Below are positions 1-6,210 of a DNA stretch of 11,314 bases, one piece after another. The DNA is from Nitrososphaerales archaeon TH5894. GTDB lineage: Archaea > Thermoproteota > Nitrososphaeria > Nitrososphaerales > Nitrososphaeraceae. The number at the start of each line of letters is the position of its first letter. The first letter of the stretch is position 1. Where the stretch lies: NCBI GenBank assembly GCA_014523485.1, contig JAATVK010000028.1:1-11314 (forward strand), written 5' to 3'. Made by a program: the position numbers and the translations under genes. Under the pieces are notes generated by a model. It searched no databases. It was not told the DNA's origin and saw only the letters and a list, made by a program, of their open reading frames with translations.

Positions 1-21
1 TTTTACTCTACCTTATTATTA

Positions 22-43
22 TTTAACAAGTTGATTTGTTAAA
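22..43. repeat. Perfect inverted repeat, 8-bp arms, 6-base loop
   Basis: TTTAACAA at 22-29 is the exact reverse complement of TTGTTAAA at 36-43, with GTTGAT between. It could form a stem-loop in RNA from either strand. On the minus strand it is followed by AT-rich sequence, so it could mark a transcript end, but no gene beside it is visible in the window. In DNA this AT-rich, an 8-bp match may also be chance. Confidence 0.4.
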
Positions 44-154
44 ACTCTAAAGCATACATCTACTTTTAATCTTATTGTAAACCTAGTTCATACCTAACAA
101 TAAAATATCAGTACAAAATATTCTTAAAATGAAAAGCAATACAGATTGAATAAT

Positions 155-327
155 TCATTTTTCTTCTTTTACAAGAGTGGTGTAATTATTGGTTTTTGGA
201 TATGGTTCTTTACTAGCTATTTGTATAAGCTGGACATTATAATAATTTCATGAAAGCATTTAGAACATATACTATAATTGCAACAATATTTAGCATATTG
301 AGAAATATTATATTTTCTCAAGTCATC
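155..327 (-). pseudogene. Possible decayed gene fragment with a cysteine cluster
   Basis: Reading leftward from 327, a 36-codon open stretch (no ATG; a TTG lies at 321-319) encodes a protein-like sequence with the segment YAKYCCNYSICSKCF, giving a CC-x4-C-x2-C pattern like a small zinc site; it stops at 219-217. An overlapping frame, open from 247 to the stop at 157-155, continues with IASKEPYPKTNNYTTLVKEE, which looks like a charged C-terminus. One frameshift around 230-247 would join the two. I do not recognise a family. In DNA this AT-rich, open runs of 30-40 codons occur by chance, so this is only a weak suggestion of a broken gene. Confidence 0.18.
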
Positions 328-568
328 TCATCTTTTTTATAAAGTCTTTTTTGTAGCTACTTACTCTTTTTCTTAACTATATTTTAGAATAATACAGATA
401 TAAAAACAAGATATAAATTATATTATCGTAATAATAAATAAAATTTATTAGCTTACAAATGTGAATTTTTTTTATTATTAATAACATAATAAATCATATT
501 ATTAAATCCTGAATTATCACTGTATATTTAATTAATACGAAATATGAAGATATCGTTATAGAATAAAA

Positions 569-844
569 TCATAAATTTAAGTATTTTAACTCTTTTTCTA
601 AAAGTATATCCTCTACATCGATATTCGAATTATTTATCATTTCTTCTTTATCGACTAATCTGAATTGACTTTGTTATATGAAATAGGTTAATGGTTGTTA
701 TTTCTATAAAATACGTATTCTAGCATGTTGAATAAAAAAACATTCTGATTCTTTTCCAAGATTCTCTGGAGTAATTAATCTTTTTATTTTCAAATTAATA
801 TATATACTAATTGGACAAATAAAAATCCCGTAATGTATAGATCC
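569..844 (-). pseudogene. Possible decayed gene fragment, unknown family
   Basis: Two minus-strand open stretches lie close together. The first, 844 to 707 (46 codons, no ATG), contains RLITPENLGKESECFFIQHA. The second, 673 to 572 (34 codons, one internal ATG), contains FRLVDKEEMINNSN and ends with a lysine/glutamate-rich tail. About 30 bases with stops in all useful frames separate them. The composition is more protein-like than the surroundings. Runs of this length are expected a few times by chance in 1 kb of such DNA, so confidence is low, and I can name no family. Confidence 0.17.
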
Positions 845-946
845 TTATTTATATTACAATAAAATAACAGTATAATTTATTTGATCTGAAGTTAATACAC
901 TATATCCAGAAAAGAATTTTTTTCATTAACTTAAAGAAAGGTATAT

Positions 947-971
947 AGAGTACTCTTTTGATTCAAGAGTA
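947..971. repeat. Palindrome AGAGTACTCT overlapping a 7-bp hairpin
   Basis: AGAGTACTCT at 947-956 is a perfect 10-base palindrome. Overlapping it, TACTCTT at 951-957 pairs with AAGAGTA at 965-971 around a 7-base loop. AGAGTA therefore occurs twice in direct orientation 19 bases apart. It lies 50-75 bases beyond the elp3 stop, and in the elp3 direction it is followed by T-rich sequence, so it may be a transcript end for elp3. An operator for an unseen gene is the alternative. Confidence 0.35.
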
Positions 972-1020
972 TATCTTTTACATATAATAACTTTTTATAG
1001 GTTTAATGAAAGCTATATAA

Positions 1021-2616
1021 TTATTTCAATTGTTTTGTGACATAGGGACCGTTTTGAAGATATCCTAATTTCCGATAATAAGCCCGAGTTCCAATTGCAC
1101 TAATGACAGAGATTGTATCTACTTGAAACTCATCTTGCGAAATTTTTTCTGCTTCTTTCATTAAACGCAAACCAAGACCACCATGTTGGAATGCTAAAGA
1201 CCCTTTTTTTTGTCCAACATCTACTACTTGTCCATAGACATGTAATTCTCTGATGATCGCAGAGGATTTATTATTGGCATAATGTAATTCATTTCTATGA
1301 GAAAATGGAATATTTCTCAATCTCAGAAATCCAAACAATAAATTTTTATCTCTATTTTCCATAGATAAAAATACTTCTTTTCCTTTCGATGCAATGTAAT
1401 CGATTCTATTGAGTATTATTTCATCTTGATTAAAATTTTCAAGTTTTTGTAGTCCTGCTTCTCGACATCTTATGCAATTACATTTCAAGCCCAAGTCCTT
1501 TAATTTTTTTATAGCTATTTGGCGTATATTTCCCTTTTTTGGTCCTGCTATAATATCTGAAGTTTCAATTTCTCTTTGAATTCTCATTATTCTAACCCAA
1601 GGTGGTATTAACTTTTTTACTTCAACAAGAATATTTACTATATCTTCTTCGGTATAAGCATCATATTTTCTATTCATATACAATTTATATAATCCAGTAT
1701 TTTTGAGAACTAAAGTTGGATATATTTTAAGCATATCTGGTTTAAATAAATCATTTTCTAACAATGTTTTAAATCCCTTAATATCACTTTCTACTGTAGA
1801 ACCGGGCAGACCAGGCATCATATGTGCGACAATTTTGTATCCACAATTTCTAGCAATTTGGAATGACTGTTTAACATCTGTTAAATTGTGTCCTCTGTTA
1901 ACCACTTTATAGATATTCTCCTGTAATGTTTGGACACCTATTTCAATTCTTGTTATTCCTAGTTCTAACATCAAATCTAAGTGTTTTTCTTTACAATAGT
2001 CGGGTTTTGTTTCAACTGTAAACCCTACACACCGAATCTTCGCTTGTTCATTTTTTCTACAAGATTCCTCTAGAGTAGTAGAAGAAAGGTCATCATTTAA
2101 AGCGTCAAAACATTTTTTAACAAATTCTCTCTGGTAATTTTCTGGCATGAATGGAAAGGTTCCACCTACAATTACTAGTTCAATTTTAGTAATATTATGT
2201 CCTCGTTGATAGAGTTGATTAAGTTTTGACTTTATCTGGTAATATGCATCATATTCAAAAGACTGTGCTATTTTCGTGGCGGGTTCTGTTCCAACATAAC
2301 TCATTGGAGTATTATATTCCGGTCCACCCGGACAATAAATACATTTACCATGTGGACACTCATACGGTTTTGGCATAACTGCAATTACTGCAACACCAGA
2401 TGCAGTTTTCGCTGGTTTAACTACTAGAACATCTCTGTAATTACTATTTTTTGGAAGATAAGGTATGATATGTTCTTTCTTTGGAACCACAGTCAATTTA
2501 TAAGTAGAACATGTTAAACTTATAATTTTGTTGATTTCTTTTAGGGACATATTACTATTATTTTCCAATTTCAGTGCAATAGATTTACAGGCTTGAGAAT
2601 AGCAAATAGATTCCAT
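1021..2616 (-). CDS. elp3: Elp3-type tRNA uridine(34) carboxymethyltransferase (radical SAM + acetyltransferase)
   Basis: This 531-residue protein is archaeal Elp3, which acts alone, without the eukaryotic Elongator partners, to place a carboxymethyl group on C5 of wobble uridine 34 in tRNA, using S-adenosylmethionine and acetyl-CoA. The radical SAM domain spans about 60-385. The 4Fe-4S ligands are C87, C92 and C95 in CPHGKCIYCPGG, the compact CX4CX2C spacing typical of archaea. VGGTFPFMP follows near 149-158, then ETKPDYC at 202-208 and GVQT at 227-230. C379, C381 and C384 (CNCIRCRE) form the family's zinc site between the domains. The C-terminal GNAT domain (about 390-531) shows the acetyl-CoA loop QHGGLG at 477-482 and the YYRKLGY element at 513-519. 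The length is normal and no domain is missing. It is divergent from the DHH gene. A start at M23 is possible, but the ATG used here gives the usual N-terminus. Confidence 0.95.
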   Translation of the reverse strand: MESICYSQACKSIALKLENNSNMSLKEINKIISLTCSTYKLTVVPKKEHIIPYLPKNSNYRDVLVVKPAKTASGVAVIAVMPKPYECPHGKCIYCPGGPEYNTPMSYVGTEPATKIAQSFEYDAYYQIKSKLNQLYQRGHNITKIELVIVGGTFPFMPENYQREFVKKCFDALNDDLSSTTLEESCRKNEQAKIRCVGFTVETKPDYCKEKHLDLMLELGITRIEIGVQTLQENIYKVVNRGHNLTDVKQSFQIARNCGYKIVAHMMPGLPGSTVESDIKGFKTLLENDLFKPDMLKIYPTLVLKNTGLYKLYMNRKYDAYTEEDIVNILVEVKKLIPPWVRIMRIQREIETSDIIAGPKKGNIRQIAIKKLKDLGLKCNCIRCREAGLQKLENFNQDEIILNRIDYIASKGKEVFLSMENRDKNLLFGFLRLRNIPFSHRNELHYANNKSSAIIRELHVYGQVVDVGQKKGSLAFQHGGLGLRLMKEAEKISQDEFQVDTISVISAIGTRAYYRKLGYLQNGPYVTKQLK

Positions 2617-2650
2617 AATAATTACTTAATAACGTAAATACAAAGAGAGA

Positions 2651-2660
2651 TTTAAAAATA
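2651..2660 (-). promoter_or_regulatory. TATA-like element for elp3
   Basis: On the minus strand TATTTTTAAA lies 35-44 bases before the elp3 ATG. With archaeal TATA-to-start spacing of about 25 bases, transcription would begin near 2626-2635, leaving a leader of roughly 10-20 bases. There is no clear Shine-Dalgarno sequence before the ATG. The surrounding DNA is so AT-rich that other TATA matches exist. Confidence 0.35.
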
Positions 2661-2791
2661 TGTATTATTAAAAGTGTTATATTATAAAGATATTCACTTA
2701 CTGGTAGATCATTCTCAAAATAGAGACAAAAATTACTAAACATTAATTGAAACGACCTTGAGACGATGGTTGAGGATTAACATAATCAATA

Positions 2792-2799
2792 CTTATAAG
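2792..2799 (+). promoter_or_regulatory. TATA box for the DHH-YrdC-THUMP group, leaderless start
   Basis: CTTATAAG ends 22 bases before the ATG at 2822. That spacing puts the transcription start at or next to the start codon, implying a leaderless mRNA as is common in Thaumarchaeota. No Shine-Dalgarno sequence lies between it and the ATG. It would drive the first gene of the rightward group. Confidence 0.5.
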
Positions 2800-2821
2800 A
2801 AAATAAAACTAATACAAAATA

Positions 2822-3778
2822 ATGAAAGTTACATTATTTTCTCATGAATCAGATGTTGATGGGATCTTTTCTTCTTCTATCGGTTTAATTCGGTATCCCC
2901 AGGCGAGAACTTTTTTTCTAGATTACAGCAAAGAAAGTTTTATGAAAATAATTAATCAAATTTTTTTTTCAAAAGAATTAGATGAGAAAAATATTTTTAT
3001 TGTATCAGATCTCGGTTTTAACGATAGTTTGTTAAGTATTTTTAAAAGTACTTTTTTAGGTTGCAAAAAATCACATAATGAAGTTATCTGGGTTGATCAT
3101 CATCCATGGTCTAAAAATACAATAGATGAAGTAAATCCATTTGTCGAGTTAATATTGGATAATTCAGGAATAAAATGTGCAGCTGAATTAATGTATGAAC
3201 GTTTTTTATTGGATAATGCCTATGCTAAACATTTAGCTAATTTAGCACATACAATAGATTTTTTTACTAAGTCTCACTATCTTACTCCATTACCAGAAAT
3301 TATAAGATACTACCTAAATTTTAATGACTCATATGAAAGATTAGCAAAACTTGCTCATAAGATATCAAATGGAATATTATGGGATATTGATATGAGTGAG
3401 GATTATACAAAATATGAAACCTTGAGAGATACAGATAAAAAATTAGTATTAAATGACTTAAATATTAAGAAAATAAATGAGTTGAATGTTGTATTTGTTA
3501 GGTCATCACCATATATCCAAACAAGCTTATTTTCAGAAGAGGTATTCAATCTCACCAATGCAGATGTTGCTATATTTTATGGAAAAAATGGTAAAATAAG
3601 TATTAGAAGAAATAATGACAAAATTGATTGTAATGCAATCGCTTTAAATTTAATTGACGGAGGAGGTCATAAATTTGCTGCAGGAGGAACAGTACGAAGT
3701 GATCCAAATAAATTAGAGGACATTATTTCAGAAATTGAACAAATAATTCTTAAATTAAAAACATCCCTGAATAAGTAA
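2822..3778 (+). CDS. DHH-family phosphoesterase (NrnA/NrnB/RecJ-like)
   Basis: This 318-residue protein has the full set of DHH superfamily metal motifs. SHESDVDG at 7-14 carries the first aspartates (D11, D13), VSDLG at 61-65 has D63, WVDHHPW at 90-96 is the name-giving DHH motif, and HTID at 143-146 has the fourth aspartate. The C-terminal DHHA1 domain ends with GGGHKFAAGG at 280-289, the substrate-binding glycine loop. Members use two metal ions, usually manganese, to hydrolyse phosphodiesters in short oligonucleotides, cyclic dinucleotides or single-stranded DNA. At this length, without extra domains, it resembles archaeal NrnB-like (COG2404-type) proteins more than full RecJ, but the substrate cannot be told from sequence. 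All catalytic residues are present, so it should be active. It leads a rightward gene group, with a 48-base gap to the YrdC gene. Confidence 0.88.
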   Translation: MKVTLFSHESDVDGIFSSSIGLIRYPQARTFFLDYSKESFMKIINQIFFSKELDEKNIFIVSDLGFNDSLLSIFKSTFLGCKKSHNEVIWVDHHPWSKNTIDEVNPFVELILDNSGIKCAAELMYERFLLDNAYAKHLANLAHTIDFFTKSHYLTPLPEIIRYYLNFNDSYERLAKLAHKISNGILWDIDMSEDYTKYETLRDTDKKLVLNDLNIKKINELNVVFVRSSPYIQTSLFSEEVFNLTNADVAIFYGKNGKISIRRNNDKIDCNAIALNLIDGGGHKFAAGGTVRSDPNKLEDIISEIEQIILKLKTSLNK

Positions 3779-3805
3779 ATTATATAATTAGCGTTTACTT
3801 TAATT
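3779..3805 (+). promoter_or_regulatory. TATA-like sequences before the YrdC gene
   Basis: The 48-base gap after the DHH stop holds ATTATATAATTA at 3779-3790 and TTTACTTTAATT at 3794-3805. The second ends 21 bases before the ATG at 3827, right for a leaderless start. The gene may therefore have its own promoter in addition to read-through from the DHH gene. Base composition alone makes such matches common. Confidence 0.3.
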
Positions 3806-3826
3806 CAAAATAAATCAAGAAATAAA

Positions 3827-4456
3827 ATGATAATACTGGATGGTAAAAAAGAAGAGGACTTGATCAAATGTAAAGAAATAATTATCAATGGAGGAATAAT
3901 TGTGTTTCCTACAGATACTATTTATGGTTTAGGTTGTGATCCCTATAACGAAAAATCTGTAGAAAAAATTTTTAGATTGAAAAATCGTTTACTAGAGAAA
4001 GCTCTACCTATTCTAACTTGTGACATTAGTCATGTAGAAGAAATAATGATTTTAGATGAAAATGGAAGAAAATTAGCTAATTCTTTTTGGCCTGGTCCTT
4101 TAACTATCATAGGTACTTTAAAAGATAACTATATTCCAAAAATAATTACGGCAGGTAAACAAACCATTGGTATGAGAATTCCGAATAATATAGTAACATT
4201 AACTTTGTTAAAATATTGCAACTTTTTAGTTGGTACCAGTGCTAATATTTCAAATGAAAAATCCTGTTTATATGCTAAGGAAGTAATGAAATCTCCTCTG
4301 GTTGGATATGATGCTATAGTAATTGGAAATGAAAAGAAAACTAATAATCATTTTTCTTTAAAAGGTTCAACAATAGTTGATGTGTCTACTTCTAATATCA
4401 AGATAGTTAGAGAGGGAGTCATAAAATCGGAAACTATTTACCAAATTTTAGATTAA
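3827..4456 (+). CDS. tsaC: Threonylcarbamoyl-AMP synthase, YrdC-domain only (t6A tRNA modification)
   Basis: The 209-residue protein is a YrdC/Sua5-family enzyme. It makes threonylcarbamoyl-AMP from threonine, bicarbonate and ATP; the KEOPS complex then transfers the group to A37 of tRNAs reading ANN codons. PTDTIYGLGCD at 28-38 is the family signature, K52 and R54 form the KxR pair, K58 lies in the usual KALPIL-like strand, and PGPLT (89-93), RIP (117-119), GTSAN (136-140) and STIVD (181-185) line the nucleotide pocket. VREG at 194-197 closes the domain. The Sua5-specific C-terminal domain found in many archaea is absent, so it is of the shorter TsaC form. The next gene begins 8 bases after its stop, with no visible Shine-Dalgarno site, so the two are very likely co-transcribed. 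Confidence 0.92.
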   Translation: MIILDGKKEEDLIKCKEIIINGGIIVFPTDTIYGLGCDPYNEKSVEKIFRLKNRLLEKALPILTCDISHVEEIMILDENGRKLANSFWPGPLTIIGTLKDNYIPKIITAGKQTIGMRIPNNIVTLTLLKYCNFLVGTSANISNEKSCLYAKEVMKSPLVGYDAIVIGNEKKTNNHFSLKGSTIVDVSTSNIKIVREGVIKSETIYQILD

Positions 4457-4464
4457 TTATAATA

Positions 4465-5016
4465 ATGAATTTTAATTTATTGGTTACAACTTACAGACAT
4501 AGAGAATATGATGCTGTTGATGAATTAAATGTGATTCTTCAACGATTTGGTTTTGAGGCGCAGATTATAGAAATCCAAAAGGTATCTGGTATAATTCTTG
4601 CATTAGCTAATTTAAATCCATTTGAACTAATAACAAAATTCAAGAAATTATTGACAGAAGAACCCTGGCAATTTAGGTATATATTAAGAGTGATACCTAT
4701 TGAGAAAACTCTCTATACGGATATTAAAAATATTGAAATAGAAGGAAAGAACCTTGCATTGAAGAAAATTAAAGTAAATGAATCATTTAGAATCTCAATA
4801 GAAAAAAGACATACATCAACAAGAAGTAAAGAAATAATATCATCTATTGCAAATAAACTTACTAGATATCAAGTTTCATTAGAGAATCCTGATTGGATCA
4901 TATTAATTGAAATCATAGGCAATAAAACCGGAATTTCAGTATTGAAGGAAAGAGATATTTTTAATTCAATAATGGAAAAAAGAATGGCAGGGTATTCAAT
5001 AGAATCGTCAGGCTAA
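4465..5016 (+). CDS. THUMP-domain RNA-binding protein (COG1818/Tan1-like)
   Basis: This 183-residue protein has no methyltransferase or other enzyme domain. The C-terminal half is a THUMP domain: the IEKRHTSTRSKEII segment at 112-125 and NPDWIILIEIIGNKTGISVL at 141-160 match its core strands and helix, and the N-terminal 60 residues form an alpha/beta lead-in. THUMP domains bind the acceptor end of tRNA. Stand-alone versions include yeast Tan1 and human THUMPD1, which help the Kre33/NAT10 acetyltransferase form N4-acetylcytidine at tRNA position 12; by analogy this protein may present tRNA to an archaeal TmcA-like acetyltransferase, though no such gene is in the window. The 8-base gap to the YrdC gene supports a tRNA-modification role. 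The domain assignment is firm, the partner is inferred. Confidence 0.82.
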   Translation: MNFNLLVTTYRHREYDAVDELNVILQRFGFEAQIIEIQKVSGIILALANLNPFELITKFKKLLTEEPWQFRYILRVIPIEKTLYTDIKNIEIEGKNLALKKIKVNESFRISIEKRHTSTRSKEIISSIANKLTRYQVSLENPDWIILIEIIGNKTGISVLKERDIFNSIMEKRMAGYSIESSG

Positions 5017-5113
5017 TTGTCAGAAATGCCTCCAAATATAAAGATAAATAAAATAAATATTTGAACCTAAATTGCTTTAAACATTAAATCAAATTCTAAA
5101 TTTTATTAAAAAA

Positions 5114-5126
5114 ATATTATTAAATA
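5114..5126 (+). promoter_or_regulatory. TATA-like element for pyrB
   Basis: ATATTATTAAATA ends 21 bases before the pyrB ATG at 5148, placing transcription start at or just before the start codon. The 131-base gap after the THUMP gene is much larger than the gaps inside the upstream group, which also suggests that pyrB has its own promoter. Between the element and the ATG lies a pyrimidine-rich tract without a Shine-Dalgarno site. Confidence 0.42.
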
Positions 5127-5147
5127 GTCCTTATTCTCTTTTTATTT

Positions 5148-6086
5148 ATGTTTAGTAAAAATCATTTTTTTGGCAAAGATATAGTTTCAATTAGAGATTT
5201 TTCGAGAAATGATTTAGAATTTATATTTGATTCAACAGATAAAATTCAACAATTAACACCTGAGGAAAAAAGTGAACTAGGCAAAGGAAGAACATTAGGT
5301 TATATTTTTTATGAACCCAGCACTCGAACCAGAATGAGTTTTGAAGCTGCTATGGCAGCTCTGGGGGGAAGTTCAATAGGAATTTTTGATTCAAAATTTT
5401 CAGCTATAGAAAAGGGCGAATCTCTTGCTGATACTATAAGAATAATAGACTTGTATTCTGATGTTATAGTACTTAGACATGCACGTGATGGCTCAAGCAG
5501 ATATGCAGCTGAACTTTCGTCTAATCCCATAATTAATGCAGGAAGTGGAAGTGAAGAACATCCAACACAGGCAATGCTTGATTTGTATACGATTTTTAAG
5601 GAAAAAGGTAGGATAGATAATTTGACAATTGGAATAGTTGGTGACCTAAAATATGGCAGAACTGTATACTCTTTATTGTATGGATTAAAAAATTATCATG
5701 TAAATGTACATTTAATTTCCCCACCTAGCCTGGCAATTAGAAAGGAGTCTATTTTTGAATTTGAAAGGATCATGAACATTAACCATTACGATTATCTTGA
5801 TGATATAATTCCCCAACTTGACGTACTATATGTTACAAGAATACAAAAAGAAAGATTTCCTGATACTCAGGAATATGAAAAAGTAAAAGGCACTTATCGA
5901 ATAGATGAAAAAATATTAGATGATGCTAAAATTGACCTGTCAATTATGCATCCTTTACCAAGATTAGATGAAATTTCGCATACTATAGATAATACTAAGA
6001 ATGCAATTTATTTTAAACAGGCGGCATATGGAAAGGAGTTACGTTCAGCTTTATTGGCTTTAATATTAAATGAGGATCCTTTTTAA
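5148..6086 (+). CDS. pyrB: Aspartate carbamoyltransferase catalytic chain
   Basis: The 312-residue protein catalyses the first committed step of pyrimidine synthesis, joining carbamoyl phosphate and aspartate to give carbamoyl-aspartate. The carbamoyl-phosphate loop FYEPSTRTR is at 54-62 (S58, T59, R60, T61). S85 and K89 in SAIEKGES match the loop contributed by the neighbouring subunit (E. coli S80 and K84). R110-H111, HPTQ at 138-141, DLKYGRT at 166-172, R231 in TRIQKERF and HPLPR at 268-272 complete the active site. Length is normal for a catalytic chain. In many archaea the regulatory chain gene pyrI follows at once; here the next gene is nrdJ on the other strand, so no pyrI is present beside it. 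Any allosteric control would need a pyrI elsewhere in the genome. Confidence 0.96.
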   Translation: MFSKNHFFGKDIVSIRDFSRNDLEFIFDSTDKIQQLTPEEKSELGKGRTLGYIFYEPSTRTRMSFEAAMAALGGSSIGIFDSKFSAIEKGESLADTIRIIDLYSDVIVLRHARDGSSRYAAELSSNPIINAGSGSEEHPTQAMLDLYTIFKEKGRIDNLTIGIVGDLKYGRTVYSLLYGLKNYHVNVHLISPPSLAIRKESIFEFERIMNINHYDYLDDIIPQLDVLYVTRIQKERFPDTQEYEKVKGTYRIDEKILDDAKIDLSIMHPLPRLDEISHTIDNTKNAIYFKQAAYGKELRSALLALILNEDPF

Positions 6087-6200
6087 GGGTTTGTATTCTC
6101 TTATTAAGTTTTGGCATTAGTTTAGTTCCTATCTTTAGAAATTATTAAATCATGACTTGAACATACCTGATTTTAATTATTTCAAATAAAAATGGGATTT

Positions 6201-6210
6201 CACATATGTG
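6201..6210. repeat. 10-base palindrome at the 3' end of nrdJ
   Basis: CACATATGTG is a perfect palindrome that directly follows the nrdJ stop codon. On the minus strand it is followed within about 15 bases by ATTTTTATTT. A 4-bp hairpin plus a T-rich tract may help end nrdJ transcription between the converging pyrB and nrdJ genes. The stem is too short to be convincing as an intrinsic terminator by itself. Confidence 0.3.

Larger units (their letters stand above)
1..1020. other. AT-rich region without an intact gene
   Basis: About 1 kb of very AT-rich DNA lies beyond the 3' end of elp3. No frame holds a long open stretch, and I see no tRNA-like cloverleaf, rRNA or CRISPR array. It holds an 8-bp hairpin near the left edge, a palindrome/hairpin near 947-971, and two minus-strand patches (155-327 and 569-844) where short open frames have protein-like composition. 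Either it is true intergenic DNA or the remains of decayed genes. Small non-coding RNAs cannot be excluded by eye. Confidence 0.6.

Noticed and set aside
250..342. 30-codon plus-strand frame with an ATG and hydrophobic residues, resembling a small membrane peptide
   Set aside because: It is short, has no clear promoter spacing or ribosome site, and lies opposite the minus-strand fragment at 155-327. Hydrophobic composition is expected from AT-rich DNA.
1703..1912. Plus-strand open frame of 69 codons
   Set aside because: It lies entirely inside elp3 on the other strand, with no family resemblance; a shadow of the real gene.
2700..2790. Possible C/D-box small RNA in the divergent gap (GATGGTTGAGG and nearby TTGAG repeats)
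   Set aside because: No proper RTGATGA box C paired with a CTGA box D at the usual distance could be found.
5309..5530. Minus-strand open frame of 73 codons
   Set aside because: It is antisense to the conserved carbamoyl-phosphate loop region of pyrB; its openness follows from the pyrB codons.
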